A stretch of DNA of 64,000 nucleotides from Microbulbifer taiwanensis (GTDB lineage Bacteria > Pseudomonadota > Gammaproteobacteria > Pseudomonadales > Cellvibrionaceae). The notes below the pieces were generated by a model. That model was not told where the DNA came from. It saw only the letters and a program-made list of their open reading frames with translations, and searched no databases. Each line of letters opens with the position of its first letter. Positions within the stretch are counted from its first letter, which is position 1. A program made the position numbers and the translations under genes. The stretch lies in the NCBI RefSeq assembly GCF_014904815.1, contig NZ_JACZFR010000009.1, forward strand, positions 1 through 64,000. The letters are read 5' to 3'. Below are positions 26,809 to 34,565 of the stretch, in pieces.

Positions 26809-27887
26809 TTTGCCGCGTCGTAGAAATAGGGATCGCTCTGCTGTTCGGAGATCTGCGCCTGCAGCTCCGCCTCTACTGCCACTTCGTCCTCGTACTGCTG
26901 GTACTCCTCGGGCTGGATGCCGAGGCGGGCGAACAGTTGCATGTCTTTATTCGCCTCCGGATTGCCGGTGGTCAGCAGCTTTTCACCGTAGAAAATGGAG
27001 TTGGCACCGGCGAGGAAAGCGAGAGACTGCATCTCGTCGTTCATGGACTCGCGGCCGGCAGAGAGTCGCACATGGGATTTCGGCATCATTATGCGGGCCA
27101 CGGCAATGCAGCGAATAAACTCGAAGGGATCCAGGTCTTCGTTGTCCGCCAGCGGCGTGCCAGCCACTTTCACCAGCATATTGATGGGTACAGATTCCGG
27201 GTGATCCGGCAGGTTGGCCAGCTGCATCAGCAGGCCGGCGCGATCCTTTTCCCCCTCACCGAGGCCGATGATGCCGCCGGCGCAGACCTTCATACCCGCC
27301 GCGCGCACGTTCGCCAGGGTATCCAGGCGGTTCTGGTAGGTGCGGGTGGTGATGATCTCGCCGTAATATTCCGGCGAGGTATCCAGGTTGTGGTTGTAGT
27401 AATCGAGGCCGGCATTCGCCAGGTCCTGAGCCTGCTCGTCGGAGAGCATACCCAGGGTCATGCAGGTTTCCAGCCCCAGTGATTTCACCTCTTTGACCAT
27501 CTGGGTGACATAGGACATGTCCTTTTTCTTCGGCGAGCGCCAGGCGGCGCCCATGCAGAAGCGGGTGGCGCCGCTGGCCTTGGCCGCGCGGGCCTCCTCC
27601 ACCACCTTCTCCACCTTCATCAGTTTTTCCCGCTCCAGGCCGGTATCATAGCGGGCGCTCTGCGGGCAGTAGGTGCAGTCCTCCGGGCAGGCGCCGGTTT
27701 TGATGGAGCAGAGGGTGCTCACCTGCACCCGGTTCGCATCGAAGTGCTGGCGGTGCACCTGCTGGGCGGTGAACAGCAGGTCGTTGAACGGCAGTGCGAA
27801 CAGGTCCAGTACCTGCTGGCGGGTCCAGTCGTGGCGACTCTTGTTGTAATCGACGGAGGCTAGGGGCATTTGCTGGGCGGCAGTCAC
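26805..27887 (-). CDS. bioB: biotin synthase BioB
   Basis: 360 residues. Radical-SAM enzyme inserting sulphur into dethiobiotin. Cluster Cys67, Cys71 and Cys74 in [13 protein letters not shown], then [12 protein letters not shown] and GGIIGLGE. The open frame goes back to 28055 but that part is the 26-bp inverted repeat, not protein. I chose GTG 27887, which has GGGGAG about 11 nt upstream. ATG 27869 is the alternative and lacks a good ribosome-binding site. Transcription probably starts near 28021 from the BirA-covered promoter, leaving a leader of about 130 nt with a strong hairpin. Confidence 0.95.
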   Translation of the reverse strand: MTAAQQMPLASVDYNKSRHDWTRQQVLDLFALPFNDLLFTAQQVHRQHFDANRVQVSTLCSIKTGACPEDCTYCPQSARYDTGLEREKLMKVEKVVEEARAAKASGATRFCMGAAWRSPKKKDMSYVTQMVKEVKSLGLETCMTLGMLSDEQAQDLANAGLDYYNHNLDTSPEYYGEIITTRTYQNRLDTLANVRAAGMKVCAGGIIGLGEGEKDRAGLLMQLANLPDHPESVPINMLVKVAGTPLADNEDLDPFEFIRCIAVARIMMPKSHVRLSAGRESMNDEMQSLAFLAGANSIFYGEKLLTTGNPEANKDMQLFARLGIQPEEYQQYEDEVAVEAELQAQISEQQSDPYFYDAAK

Positions 27888-27916
27888 TGGGCTTAATTCT
27901 CCCCGGTAGTTATCGT

Positions 27917-28001
27917 TGTAGGAGCGGCCCATGGCCGCGATCGGAAAAGCCGGCCGGTAAAGAGCCCGAAAGATTGATCGCGGCCATGGGCCGCTCCTAC
28001 A
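27917..28001. repeat. perfect 26-bp inverted repeat (TAGGAGCGG family) in the bioB leader
   Basis: 27917-27942 is the exact reverse complement of 27976-28001, with a 33-nt loop. The arms contain TAGGAGCGGCCCATGGCCGC. Related copies lie at 42391-42480, 44139-44242 and 52895-52935. Confidence 0.95.
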
Positions 28002-28027
28002 GTTGTGATCGGTGCATCGAAGCCGCC

Positions 28028-28055
28028 AGTGTAGCGGGGGCCGGTTCGCTGTCAA
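28028..28055 (-). promoter_or_regulatory. sigma70 promoter for bioB
   Basis: On the minus strand TTGACA (28050-28055) and TACACT (28028-28033) are separated by 16 bp. The -35 lies inside the left half of the BirA-like operator, a suitable arrangement for repression. Confidence 0.7.
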
Positions 28056-28081
28056 CCAGAGGGCCAGGGAATGGTTTACAG
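28049..28081. promoter_or_regulatory. BirA-type biotin operator
   Basis: CTGTCAACC (28049-28057), 15 bp, then GGTTTACAG (28073-28081). The E. coli BirA operator is TTGTAAACC, a spacer of about 15, then GGTTTACAA. The two half-sites here are inverted copies with one mismatch in nine. The site covers the bioB -35 and the start codon and ribosome-binding region of the ComF-family gene, so both genes could respond to biotin. Confidence 0.75.
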
Positions 28082-28772
28082 ACCGCTAACTCACTTTTCG
28101 TCACTTTTTTCCCCGCCGCGTCTGGCGGTCTGCCTGCTGTGCGGCGACATGGCCAGCCACAGCGGCCTCTGCGCGCCCTGTGCCGCCGAGTTGCCCTGTC
28201 TGCACAGCGCCTGTATGCGCTGCGCCCTGCCACTCGCTGCGGGGGCGAATGTCTGTGCCCGCTGCCTGCAGCAGCCGCCCTTTTTCGCCACCGCCAGCGC
28301 CGCCTGGCACTACGCCTTTCCCATTGGCCAGCTGGTGCAGCGCTTCAAATACCGCAATGATCTCGCCGCCGGCCACAGCCTGGCGCAGCTGGCCGCCGAG
28401 CATCTCTCCCCGGGAATAGAGCAGCCGGACCTGCTGGTGCCAATACCTCTGCACTGGCGCCGCTACTGGAGTCGCGGCTACAACCAGGCGCAGCTGATCG
28501 CGACCGAGTTCGGCCGCCGCTGGCGGATTCCGGTCGATGCGCGCCTGTTGCGCAAGCTGGCCGGTGGCGACACCCAGCAGCAGCTGAAGCGGGCGCAGCG
28601 ACTGCGCAACCTGAGGGGAAGTTTTGTCGCCAGCCGCCCCGTCGATGGCCTGCATATCGGCCTGGTGGACGATGTCATCACCACCGGCGCCACCCTGGAT
28701 GCCGCCGCCCGCACCCTGCTCGATACCGGCGCGGTAAAGGTCAGCGCCTATACACTGGCCAGAACACCCTGA
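28071..28772 (+). CDS. ComF/GntX-family phosphoribosyltransferase-like protein
   Basis: 233 residues. An N-terminal zinc-ribbon region with four C-x-x-C pairs (CLLC, CAPC, CMRC, CARC) is followed by a type I phosphoribosyltransferase domain with [12 protein letters not shown] and the PRPP loop [13 protein letters not shown]. The family includes competence factor ComF and E. coli GntX, used in DNA uptake. It is often found divergent from bioB in gammaproteobacteria, as here. An AGAGGG ribosome-binding site lies 7 nt before the ATG, which is inside the BirA-like operator. Confidence 0.9.
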   Translation: MVYRPLTHFSSLFSPPRLAVCLLCGDMASHSGLCAPCAAELPCLHSACMRCALPLAAGANVCARCLQQPPFFATASAAWHYAFPIGQLVQRFKYRNDLAAGHSLAQLAAEHLSPGIEQPDLLVPIPLHWRRYWSRGYNQAQLIATEFGRRWRIPVDARLLRKLAGGDTQQQLKRAQRLRNLRGSFVASRPVDGLHIGLVDDVITTGATLDAAARTLLDTGAVKVSAYTLARTP

Positions 28773-29003
28773 TTGGTCGGCCCGACCGGACATGGACCGA
28801 AATAGACATTCCCGTCACAATTACGCTCGAAGCGGAATTGGGCGCCAAATGCATCCAAGGACCGGGCCAGATGCGGCGCCGGTCGCAATAGCCGCAATTT
28901 TCAGGGCTGGCACCCGCGCCTCAACCGGGGGCCGGCACTGCTAAGGTTTAAATTAGTGACTAGTCGCTCGCGCTTCGTTTGCCGCGAGCCGGGGAAATCA
29001 GCG

Positions 29004-30149
29004 ATGAGTGAAAACAAGCTGCCGCGGAGCATAGTAATCAGCGGCACCGGCCTGTGGACGCCGCCGGAGTCGATCAGCAACGAGGAGCTGGTGGACGCCT
29101 ACAACGCCCACGCGGCCCTCTACAACCGCAAAAATGCCGCGAAAATCGAGGCCGGCGAACTGGCGGCAAAACCGGAGTCCTCGGCGGAATTTATCGAAAA
29201 GGCCTCGGGCATCAAGAGCCGCTTTGTGGTCAGCCGCGAAGGCATACTGGACCCGGAGCGCATGCGCCCCTACCTGCCGGAGCGCGCCGAAGACGAGCTG
29301 TGCCTGCAGGCGGAAATGGGCCTCAAGGCCGCAAAGCTGGCGCTGGAGAAGGCGGGCAAGAAGCCCGAAGATATCGATATGGTTGTCGTCGGCGCCTCCT
29401 ACCTGCAGCGCGCCTATCCCGCCATCGCCATTGAGACCCAGGGAGCCCTGGGTATCGACGGCTTCGCCTTCGATATGGAAGTGGCCTGCTCCTCCGCGAC
29501 CTTTTCCCTGCAGCGCGCCGTGGATGCCATCAGTTCCGGCGCCGCGCGCGCGGTGCTGGTGATCAATCCGGAACTGGCCTCGCCCCAGGTGGATTACACC
29601 GATCGCGACAGCCACTTTATTTTCGGCGACGTGGCCGTGGCCAGTGTTGTGGAGCGGCGCGAGAGCTGTAGCGCTGACAGCGCCTGGGAGGTGCTGGGCA
29701 CCAGGGCAAAGACTGTCTACTCCAACAATATCCGCTCCAACTTCGGCTACACCGCCCGCGCCGCAGACGTGGATCCTTTCGGCCCAGGCAAGCTGTTCCG
29801 CCAGAACGGCCGCAAGGTGTTCAAGGAAGTCTGCCCCATGGCCGCCGCACATATCGAGGATCACGTGCGCGAGGCCGGCAGTGAACCGGCGGAGGTGCGC
29901 CGCTACTGGCTGCACCAGGCCAACATCAATATGAACAACCTGATCGCGAAGAAGCTGATGGGCGACGGCGCCAACGAGGAGCGCGCCCCCATAGTACTGG
30001 ACCGCTACGCCAACACCGGCTGCGCCGGCTCCGTGATCGCCTTCAACCTGCACAGTGACGACCTGCAGCCCGGCGACCGCGGGGTTATCTGCTCCTTCGG
30101 CGCCGGCTATTCGATCGGCAGCCTGGTGGTGGAGAAAATCGCCCTTTGA
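29004..30149 (+). CDS. beta-ketoacyl-ACP synthase III homologue (PA3286-like)
   Basis: 381 residues from ATG 29004, with GGGGAAA upstream. Thiolase fold with the active Cys in MEVACSSATFSLQ, His in WLHQANINMN and Asn in RYANTGCAGS, the Cys-His-Asn triad of FabH. It is longer than FabH (about 320) and resembles the Pseudomonas PA3286 type, reported to feed beta-oxidation acyl-CoA into fatty-acid synthesis. A terminator follows, and the neighbours are unrelated, so it is a single-gene unit. The role assignment is by resemblance. Confidence 0.85.
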   Translation: MSENKLPRSIVISGTGLWTPPESISNEELVDAYNAHAALYNRKNAAKIEAGELAAKPESSAEFIEKASGIKSRFVVSREGILDPERMRPYLPERAEDELCLQAEMGLKAAKLALEKAGKKPEDIDMVVVGASYLQRAYPAIAIETQGALGIDGFAFDMEVACSSATFSLQRAVDAISSGAARAVLVINPELASPQVDYTDRDSHFIFGDVAVASVVERRESCSADSAWEVLGTRAKTVYSNNIRSNFGYTARAADVDPFGPGKLFRQNGRKVFKEVCPMAAAHIEDHVREAGSEPAEVRRYWLHQANINMNNLIAKKLMGDGANEERAPIVLDRYANTGCAGSVIAFNLHSDDLQPGDRGVICSFGAGYSIGSLVVEKIAL

Positions 30150-30166
30150 GCTGCCGCGCGAGACTG

Positions 30167-30194
30167 AAGGGCCGGGATAACGCCTGGCCTTTTT
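30167..30194 (+). terminator. Rho-independent terminator of the KAS III gene
   Basis: AAGGGCC (30167-30173) pairs with GGCCTTT (30186-30192), including one G-U pair, and the T-run continues to 30194. Confidence 0.8.
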
Positions 30195-30213
30195 ACATTT
30201 TCAGCGGCAGTTG

Positions 30214-30708
30214 CTATCGATTGCCCATCGCCCTGTCCAGGCGCAACGCATAGCAGCCGTAGGCGGCAAAGCGCAGCAGTGCGAAGTCGATATGCTCCCG
30301 GGCAAAATACTCGGCCACTTTCTCTTCAATCTGCTCCGGCGTCACCAGTTGCGCCGCCGCTATATCCTCTTCCGCACTGTAGGCACGCAGCACCAGTTGC
30401 GCGCCCGCTTTCCAATAATCCCCGGCGCTGTTGTTCGGCAAAGGCAGCTCAATCCGGGCTGCGGGCTTTTCCTCGGCTTGCGCCAGCACGAACACAGGTC
30501 CGTATTCCCGATAGGGCCCGGGGCGCGTGAAGGGACAGTAGCTGGCCAGCAGGATTTTCTCCCCCGGCCGCGCCCGCCGCAGCGCATCGCGGCAGGGCTC
30601 GCCGCCCTCGGCCACTATCTGCCGCACTGGCTGCTCCAGGTCGTCCAGGCCTGTCTCCCTGGCTTTGCGCAAAAAATTTTCGCGGATGGGGGTTACTGTG
30701 TAAATCAT
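30214..30708 (-). CDS. DUF1203 family protein
   Basis: 164 residues from ATG 30708. The family signature SYCPFTRPGPYREYGPVFV (near 60-78) is clear, and the end ALLRFAAYGCYALRLDRAMG is also typical. No signal peptide or membrane segment. Function unknown. Upstream open frame to 30798 is rejected because it is low-complexity and the family starts near MIYTVTPI. It lies downstream of the PadR gene on the same strand (about 105 bp) and may be co-transcribed with it. Confidence 0.85.
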   Translation of the reverse strand: MIYTVTPIRENFLRKARETGLDDLEQPVRQIVAEGGEPCRDALRRARPGEKILLASYCPFTRPGPYREYGPVFVLAQAEEKPAARIELPLPNNSAGDYWKAGAQLVLRAYSAEEDIAAAQLVTPEQIEEKVAEYFAREHIDFALLRFAAYGCYALRLDRAMGNR

Positions 30709-30814
30709 GGCTGCGCTCTTCCCGCTTGTTGTGGAGAGAGGCAGGGTATTGGATGGCAACCGCCGATACCGGCCGGATTCGGAAGTCGCATTGGGCAAAT
30801 CGCGGAGGGGGTCG

Positions 30815-31360
30815 CTACTGTTTATCCGGCTCTCCCAGTTTCCGCAGCATCTTCTCCCCCCACTCGATCCAGGTTCTCTCCGCCTCTATCCCCAGCAGCA
30901 GTGTCTGGTGTGCCAGCCAGTACTGTTCCTGCAACTTCGGGTCGCTGTGCAGAACCTTCTCATTCTGCTCGAGATAGCTGTCCAGCAACGCGCGGTGCTG
31001 ATCCAGCTGTCGCTGCACCGCATCCTGCGCCTGTTCGCGACTCAGATGGTGGCCGGCGAACAACTGGATCAGGAAGGGCTCGCGAATCTTCTGCGCGGGA
31101 GGTGGCTGCTGCACCCAGGCTCGCAGTGCCTCGCGGCCTCTGTCGGTGAGGCTGTAGATTTTCTTGTCCGGCTTGCCGGCCTGGGGCTGCTCGGTACAGT
31201 CCAGCAGGCCCTCGTCGTGCAGCCTGTGCAATTCGCGGTACATCTGCTGGTGGCTGGCGCTCCAGAAATGGGACACGCTGCGCTCGAAACGGCGTTTCAG
31301 GTCGTAGCCACTGCCGGGCTCTATATCCAGCAGGGTGAGGACGGCGTAGCGCAGGGACAT
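30815..31360 (-). CDS. PadR-family transcriptional regulator
   Basis: 181 residues from ATG 31360, preceded by GGAG. An N-terminal PadR winged helix (LRYAVLTLLDIEPGSGYDLK, QQMYRELHRLHDEGLL, KIYSLTDRGREAL) and a C-terminal Vir-type coiled-coil dimerisation domain (about 95-181). PadR proteins are mostly repressors of detoxification or phenolic-acid genes. An 18-bp perfect palindrome lies 18 bp upstream of the start and probably mediates autoregulation. It is divergent from alaE, which could also be a target. Confidence 0.9.
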   Translation of the reverse strand: MSLRYAVLTLLDIEPGSGYDLKRRFERSVSHFWSASHQQMYRELHRLHDEGLLDCTEQPQAGKPDKKIYSLTDRGREALRAWVQQPPPAQKIREPFLIQLFAGHHLSREQAQDAVQRQLDQHRALLDSYLEQNEKVLHSDPKLQEQYWLAHQTLLLGIEAERTWIEWGEKMLRKLGEPDKQ

Positions 31361-31377
31361 GGGGGCTCCGATCGGAC

Positions 31378-31395
31378 TATGCAAAGAATTGCATA
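31378..31395. promoter_or_regulatory. palindromic operator upstream of the PadR gene
   Basis: TATGCAA, AGAA, TTGCATA: two perfect 7-bp arms with a 4-bp centre. PadR-family operators are typically AT-rich palindromes close to the regulator's own start. Binding is inferred. Confidence 0.6.
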
Positions 31396-31612
31396 TTAAT
31401 CCCTGCGGCCGGCGGTGACTATGTGACCGCCCGGACAGATTTAAAATATTCAGATTACTAAAAACTGTAACAATAGGATGGTTATATCGATATTGCGATT
31501 ATATTGATATGAAAGACTAGATTTTACACAAGTAGTGGATATAATCGCCTGCCGTAATTGGCCGCAACTTTCCCGGAGTCGCGGCCCGCTGTACCCAGAG
31601 AGCTGTACCCCC

Positions 31613-32119
31613 ATGTCCGCCACTGCGCCCGCCGATACCATAGCCCCGGAAACCGCCGCCGGAAGCGGCGCGGACACCCCCGCGCGCCGCCGCGAGCTGC
31701 TGCTGGACATAGTTGCGATGAACAGCTTTTCCTGGGCCATCGCCGTACCCATAGAACTGGTGCTGGCGGGCATGAGCTGGCAGGAGCACCTGAAGGTGCG
31801 ACTGCTGGCGGTGATCTTCAATACGCTGATCGCGCGGCCGTTCAGCCTCTACCGCAACTGGGTGATGGGCCGTTTTGGTGGCCGCGGCACCCTGCACGCC
31901 TACCTGGTGGACACCTTCGTGTTCCTGAGTTTCCAGTTGCCGCTTTACCTGGGCAATATGTATCTCGGCGGCGCCAGCTGGGCGGAGATGGCCACTGCCA
32001 GCGCCACCTTTATGCTGATCGCGGGCGCCCTCGGCCGTCCCTATGGAATTTATCTCGACTGGCTGCGCCGGGTATGGAAGGACAACCCCGCCATGGCAGA
32101 GCCGCGCGCGCTCGCCTGA
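31613..32119 (+). CDS. alaE: L-alanine exporter AlaE
   Basis: 168 residues from ATG 31613. After a 30-residue hydrophilic N-terminus it has four membrane helices with AlaE signatures: DIVAMNSFSWAIAVPIE, ARPFSLYRNWVM, and GRPYGIYLDWLRR. E. coli AlaE is 149 residues and exports L-alanine by proton motive force. The upstream 31396-31612 region is AT-rich and probably holds its promoter. Confidence 0.9.
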   Translation: MSATAPADTIAPETAAGSGADTPARRRELLLDIVAMNSFSWAIAVPIELVLAGMSWQEHLKVRLLAVIFNTLIARPFSLYRNWVMGRFGGRGTLHAYLVDTFVFLSFQLPLYLGNMYLGGASWAEMATASATFMLIAGALGRPYGIYLDWLRRVWKDNPAMAEPRALA

Positions 32120-32267
32120 GAGACTCTATTCGGCAAACTGCGGTAACTATCGGCCACCACCAGTTAGCACTCACGTACACGCGACTGCTCGCCCAGCGGC
32201 AAATTTCACTTGTATGCACCGCCGGATTGCAGTATCAAACTGACCTGAAACCTCTGGAGGTACGACT

Positions 32268-32303
32268 CAAAACAATAAAAGCGGACTGCTGGATTTAGTC
32301 CGC
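32268..32303 (-). terminator. minus-strand terminator-like hairpin in front of a plus-strand gene
   Basis: GCGGACT (32281-32287) pairs perfectly with AGTCCGC (32297-32303). On the minus strand a T-rich tract follows (TTTTATTGTTTT, 32269-32280). No minus-strand gene ends here, so it is either an antisense terminator or just a leader hairpin. Confidence 0.45.
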
Positions 32304-32325
32304 GCCAACACAACTGGTAACAAGG

Positions 32326-33699
32326 ATGACCAAGACCATTACCCGCGGGGAAGCCCATTCTCCCGGCTTTGCCCTGCGCGCCGCTACCCTCGGCGGCCTG
32401 GCGAGTGCTAGCACCCTGTGGTCGGCAGCTGCCGCTGCGGCCTCTCCCTCCCTCACCGATACCCAGGTCGCCCTGCTCTGGCCGGCGCTGCTCGCCACTG
32501 CGCTGCTGGCGATTTCGGCATTGGCCCTGTCTCTGTGGTTGCGCCTGGGCCGGGAGACCGCAGAGGCCACACAGAGAGCCTCGGCCCAGAAAATCGACAA
32601 CAGCAACCTCCACCGCCAACTGCAGTCCTACAGCACCGAGCTGTCCTCCCGTGAAAAGCAGCTGGCCGAGGCGCGCAAAAACCTCGAGCGGCAGCGGCAG
32701 GAAAACACCGACATGCTGGCGATCATCGGCCACCATCTGCGCCAGCCCCTGGAGGCACTGCGCGGCACCCTGGGCCTGCTCGCGCGCAGCGGCGCCAGCG
32801 AAACCACACAGCTGGTGACGATGGCACAGCGCCAGCTGCAAACTGCCATTAAGTCGATGGAGGAACTGCAGAAATGCGACGGGCTGGAGACTGTCGAGTT
32901 GAAGCTGCCGGCTCAGCAGCCGAAGGCGGAAAGCCGGCCACTGTCGATACTGCTGGTGGAAAACGACAACGATGAATCCCTGCGCAACGCACTGGAGAGC
33001 CGCGGCCACAGGGTGCAACGGGAAAACAATGGTGTCGACGGCGCCGACGCGGCGCTGCAGAAGGAATTCGACCTGATACTGATCGACAGCCACCTACCGC
33101 TGATGGACGGTGTCGAGGCGACGCAGAAGATTCGCCGCGGTGCCGGGCGCGAGCTGCCGATCTTCGCCCTGCTCCGCGAACCGCGCGCCGGCGACAGGGA
33201 GCGCTATCGGGACCGCGGCCTGACCGGCGTACTGGCGCGCCCGGTCTCCGACTTCCAGCTGCAACAGCTGCTCAGCTGGGCCGGTCGCCGCGCACGCGAC
33301 ACCGGCGAACAGAAGCCGGCGCGCCCCACGCGCCTGCTCAACACCAGTACCCTGTGCCGGCAGCGGGACACCCTCGGCCACCTGCCGTTTGCGGAGCTGC
33401 TCAGCGACCGCAGCGCCACACTGCCGAAGAGAACCACCGCACTCACCAGCGCCCTCACCGGCCGCCACTGGCCGGACGCCGAGCACCAGGCCCAGGCCAT
33501 TGCCGCCAGCGCCGAGGAGTTAGGCCTGGAGGCGGTGGCCGCGCGCCTGCGCGCCCTGGCCGCGCGCCTGTCGATCGACAGCGAGCGGGAGTACTGCCGC
33601 CACCAGCGTACCGAGCTGCTGAACCTGATGCGTGCCTCCGTCCAGCAGTTGAAGGCCTGGCGCGAGGAGAATGTGCACACCGAGTGGGCGCTGAGGTGA
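32326..33699 (+). CDS. degenerate membrane-bound HisKA-REC-HPt-like signalling protein without ATPase domain
   Basis: 457 residues. One membrane helix (49-73), a coiled coil (80-130), a HisKA helix with IIGHHLRQPLEALRG (His136 in the phospho-His position), then directly a receiver domain (205-320) with VENDND and LILIDSHLP (Asp254). The receiver's conserved Lys is Arg (LARPVS). The last 100 residues form an HPt-like helical bundle in which the phospho-His motif is AQAIAASAEELG, Gln390 replacing His. There is no HATPase domain. So it cannot autophosphorylate and probably scaffolds or modulates another kinase, for example a BarA-type system. The start has AAGG abutting the ATG, so it is uncertain. 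Confidence 0.75.
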   Translation: MTKTITRGEAHSPGFALRAATLGGLASASTLWSAAAAAASPSLTDTQVALLWPALLATALLAISALALSLWLRLGRETAEATQRASAQKIDNSNLHRQLQSYSTELSSREKQLAEARKNLERQRQENTDMLAIIGHHLRQPLEALRGTLGLLARSGASETTQLVTMAQRQLQTAIKSMEELQKCDGLETVELKLPAQQPKAESRPLSILLVENDNDESLRNALESRGHRVQRENNGVDGADAALQKEFDLILIDSHLPLMDGVEATQKIRRGAGRELPIFALLREPRAGDRERYRDRGLTGVLARPVSDFQLQQLLSWAGRRARDTGEQKPARPTRLLNTSTLCRQRDTLGHLPFAELLSDRSATLPKRTTALTSALTGRHWPDAEHQAQAIAASAEELGLEAVAARLRALAARLSIDSEREYCRHQRTELLNLMRASVQQLKAWREENVHTEWALR

Positions 33700-33783
33700 G
33701 CCCGGGGGCGGCCGAGTTGAAGCTTGAATATCTGCAGGCCGCCCGCACACTATTGAACTGATATTCCTGCGAGAAGAAGAACC

Positions 33784-34137
33784 ATGACCGAGCAGTATCC
33801 CACCAGGACCCAGGAAGCCCGCGAGCAGAGCGGTAGCGACCTGGCCACCCTCGTCTACCTGATCCAGGCCATCAGCCTGTTCACCGCCGTGCCTTTTTTT
33901 GTCGGTGTGCTGATCAACTATTTCAAGCGCGGCGACGTGCGTGGCACCCTGGCCGAATCCCATTTCCGCTGGCAGATACGCACCTTCTGGTTCTGGCTGC
34001 TGTGGACGGTGATCGGCTCACTGACCTGGTGGCTGCTCGGCCTGGGCTTTGTGATCCTGGGCATCGCCTGGGTGTGGGCTGTCTACCGGGTAATCCGCGG
34101 CTGGCTGGCGCTGGCGGATAACCGCCCCGCCTATTGA
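33784..34137 (+). CDS. small integral membrane protein (COG3671/DUF4870-like)
   Basis: 117 residues with three membrane helices (about 22-48, 68-84, 86-108). The ESHFRWQIRTFWFWLLW motif between helices one and two is characteristic of this uncharacterised family. A GAGAAGAA ribosome-binding site lies just upstream. It starts 84 bp after the degenerate signalling protein and may share its transcript. Function unknown. Confidence 0.8.
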   Translation: MTEQYPTRTQEAREQSGSDLATLVYLIQAISLFTAVPFFVGVLINYFKRGDVRGTLAESHFRWQIRTFWFWLLWTVIGSLTWWLLGLGFVILGIAWVWAVYRVIRGWLALADNRPAY

Positions 34138-34565
34138 TCCACTCTGCACCTGCAACTGTGCAGAAACTGGGCGCGGCATAAGGCCGCGCTGCCCTCAACT
34201 CCCGTCCGTTTCGATACAACTGAAACTTTCCCGGATCACAGCCGGGCTCCCACTCCTGTAATCGTCTTCAAATCCCCAATTTGCATAAGAAATTAAGTCC
34301 CGCGCGATTGAAGCCGCGGAACTTGCAAGATTGTTTCTGCCTGTTTACCACAGGATATGACATTCATTTCAGTATTTTCGTGTAATTAGTAGCTGCTGTG
34401 CGAAATTGAAAACCAGTTCAACAAACGCGACTCCGAATGCGCCAAAAAATAGCGAAATCCAGGGATTTTCAGCAAGTAGCGCCGTTGAAGCATCCCGCCG
34501 CAGCGACGCTTAACCGCCGAAATATGCGAAGATGTGCGCCTCGTTCTTCCAGGGAGAAAAGCTTC
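34138..34565. other. 428-bp gap upstream of ppc
   Basis: No gene seen. Near its left end are two short hairpins (CTGCAC/GTGCAG at 34144-34163 and GCGCGGC/GCCGCGC at 34171-34189), possible terminators for the preceding gene. The rest is AT-richer and probably contains the ppc promoter and leader. Confidence 0.5.

Noticed and set aside
27888..28055. Extended N-terminus of BioB over the inverted repeat
   Set aside because: The added residues would be encoded by a palindromic repeat, and a normal BioB start with a ribosome-binding site is found at 27887.
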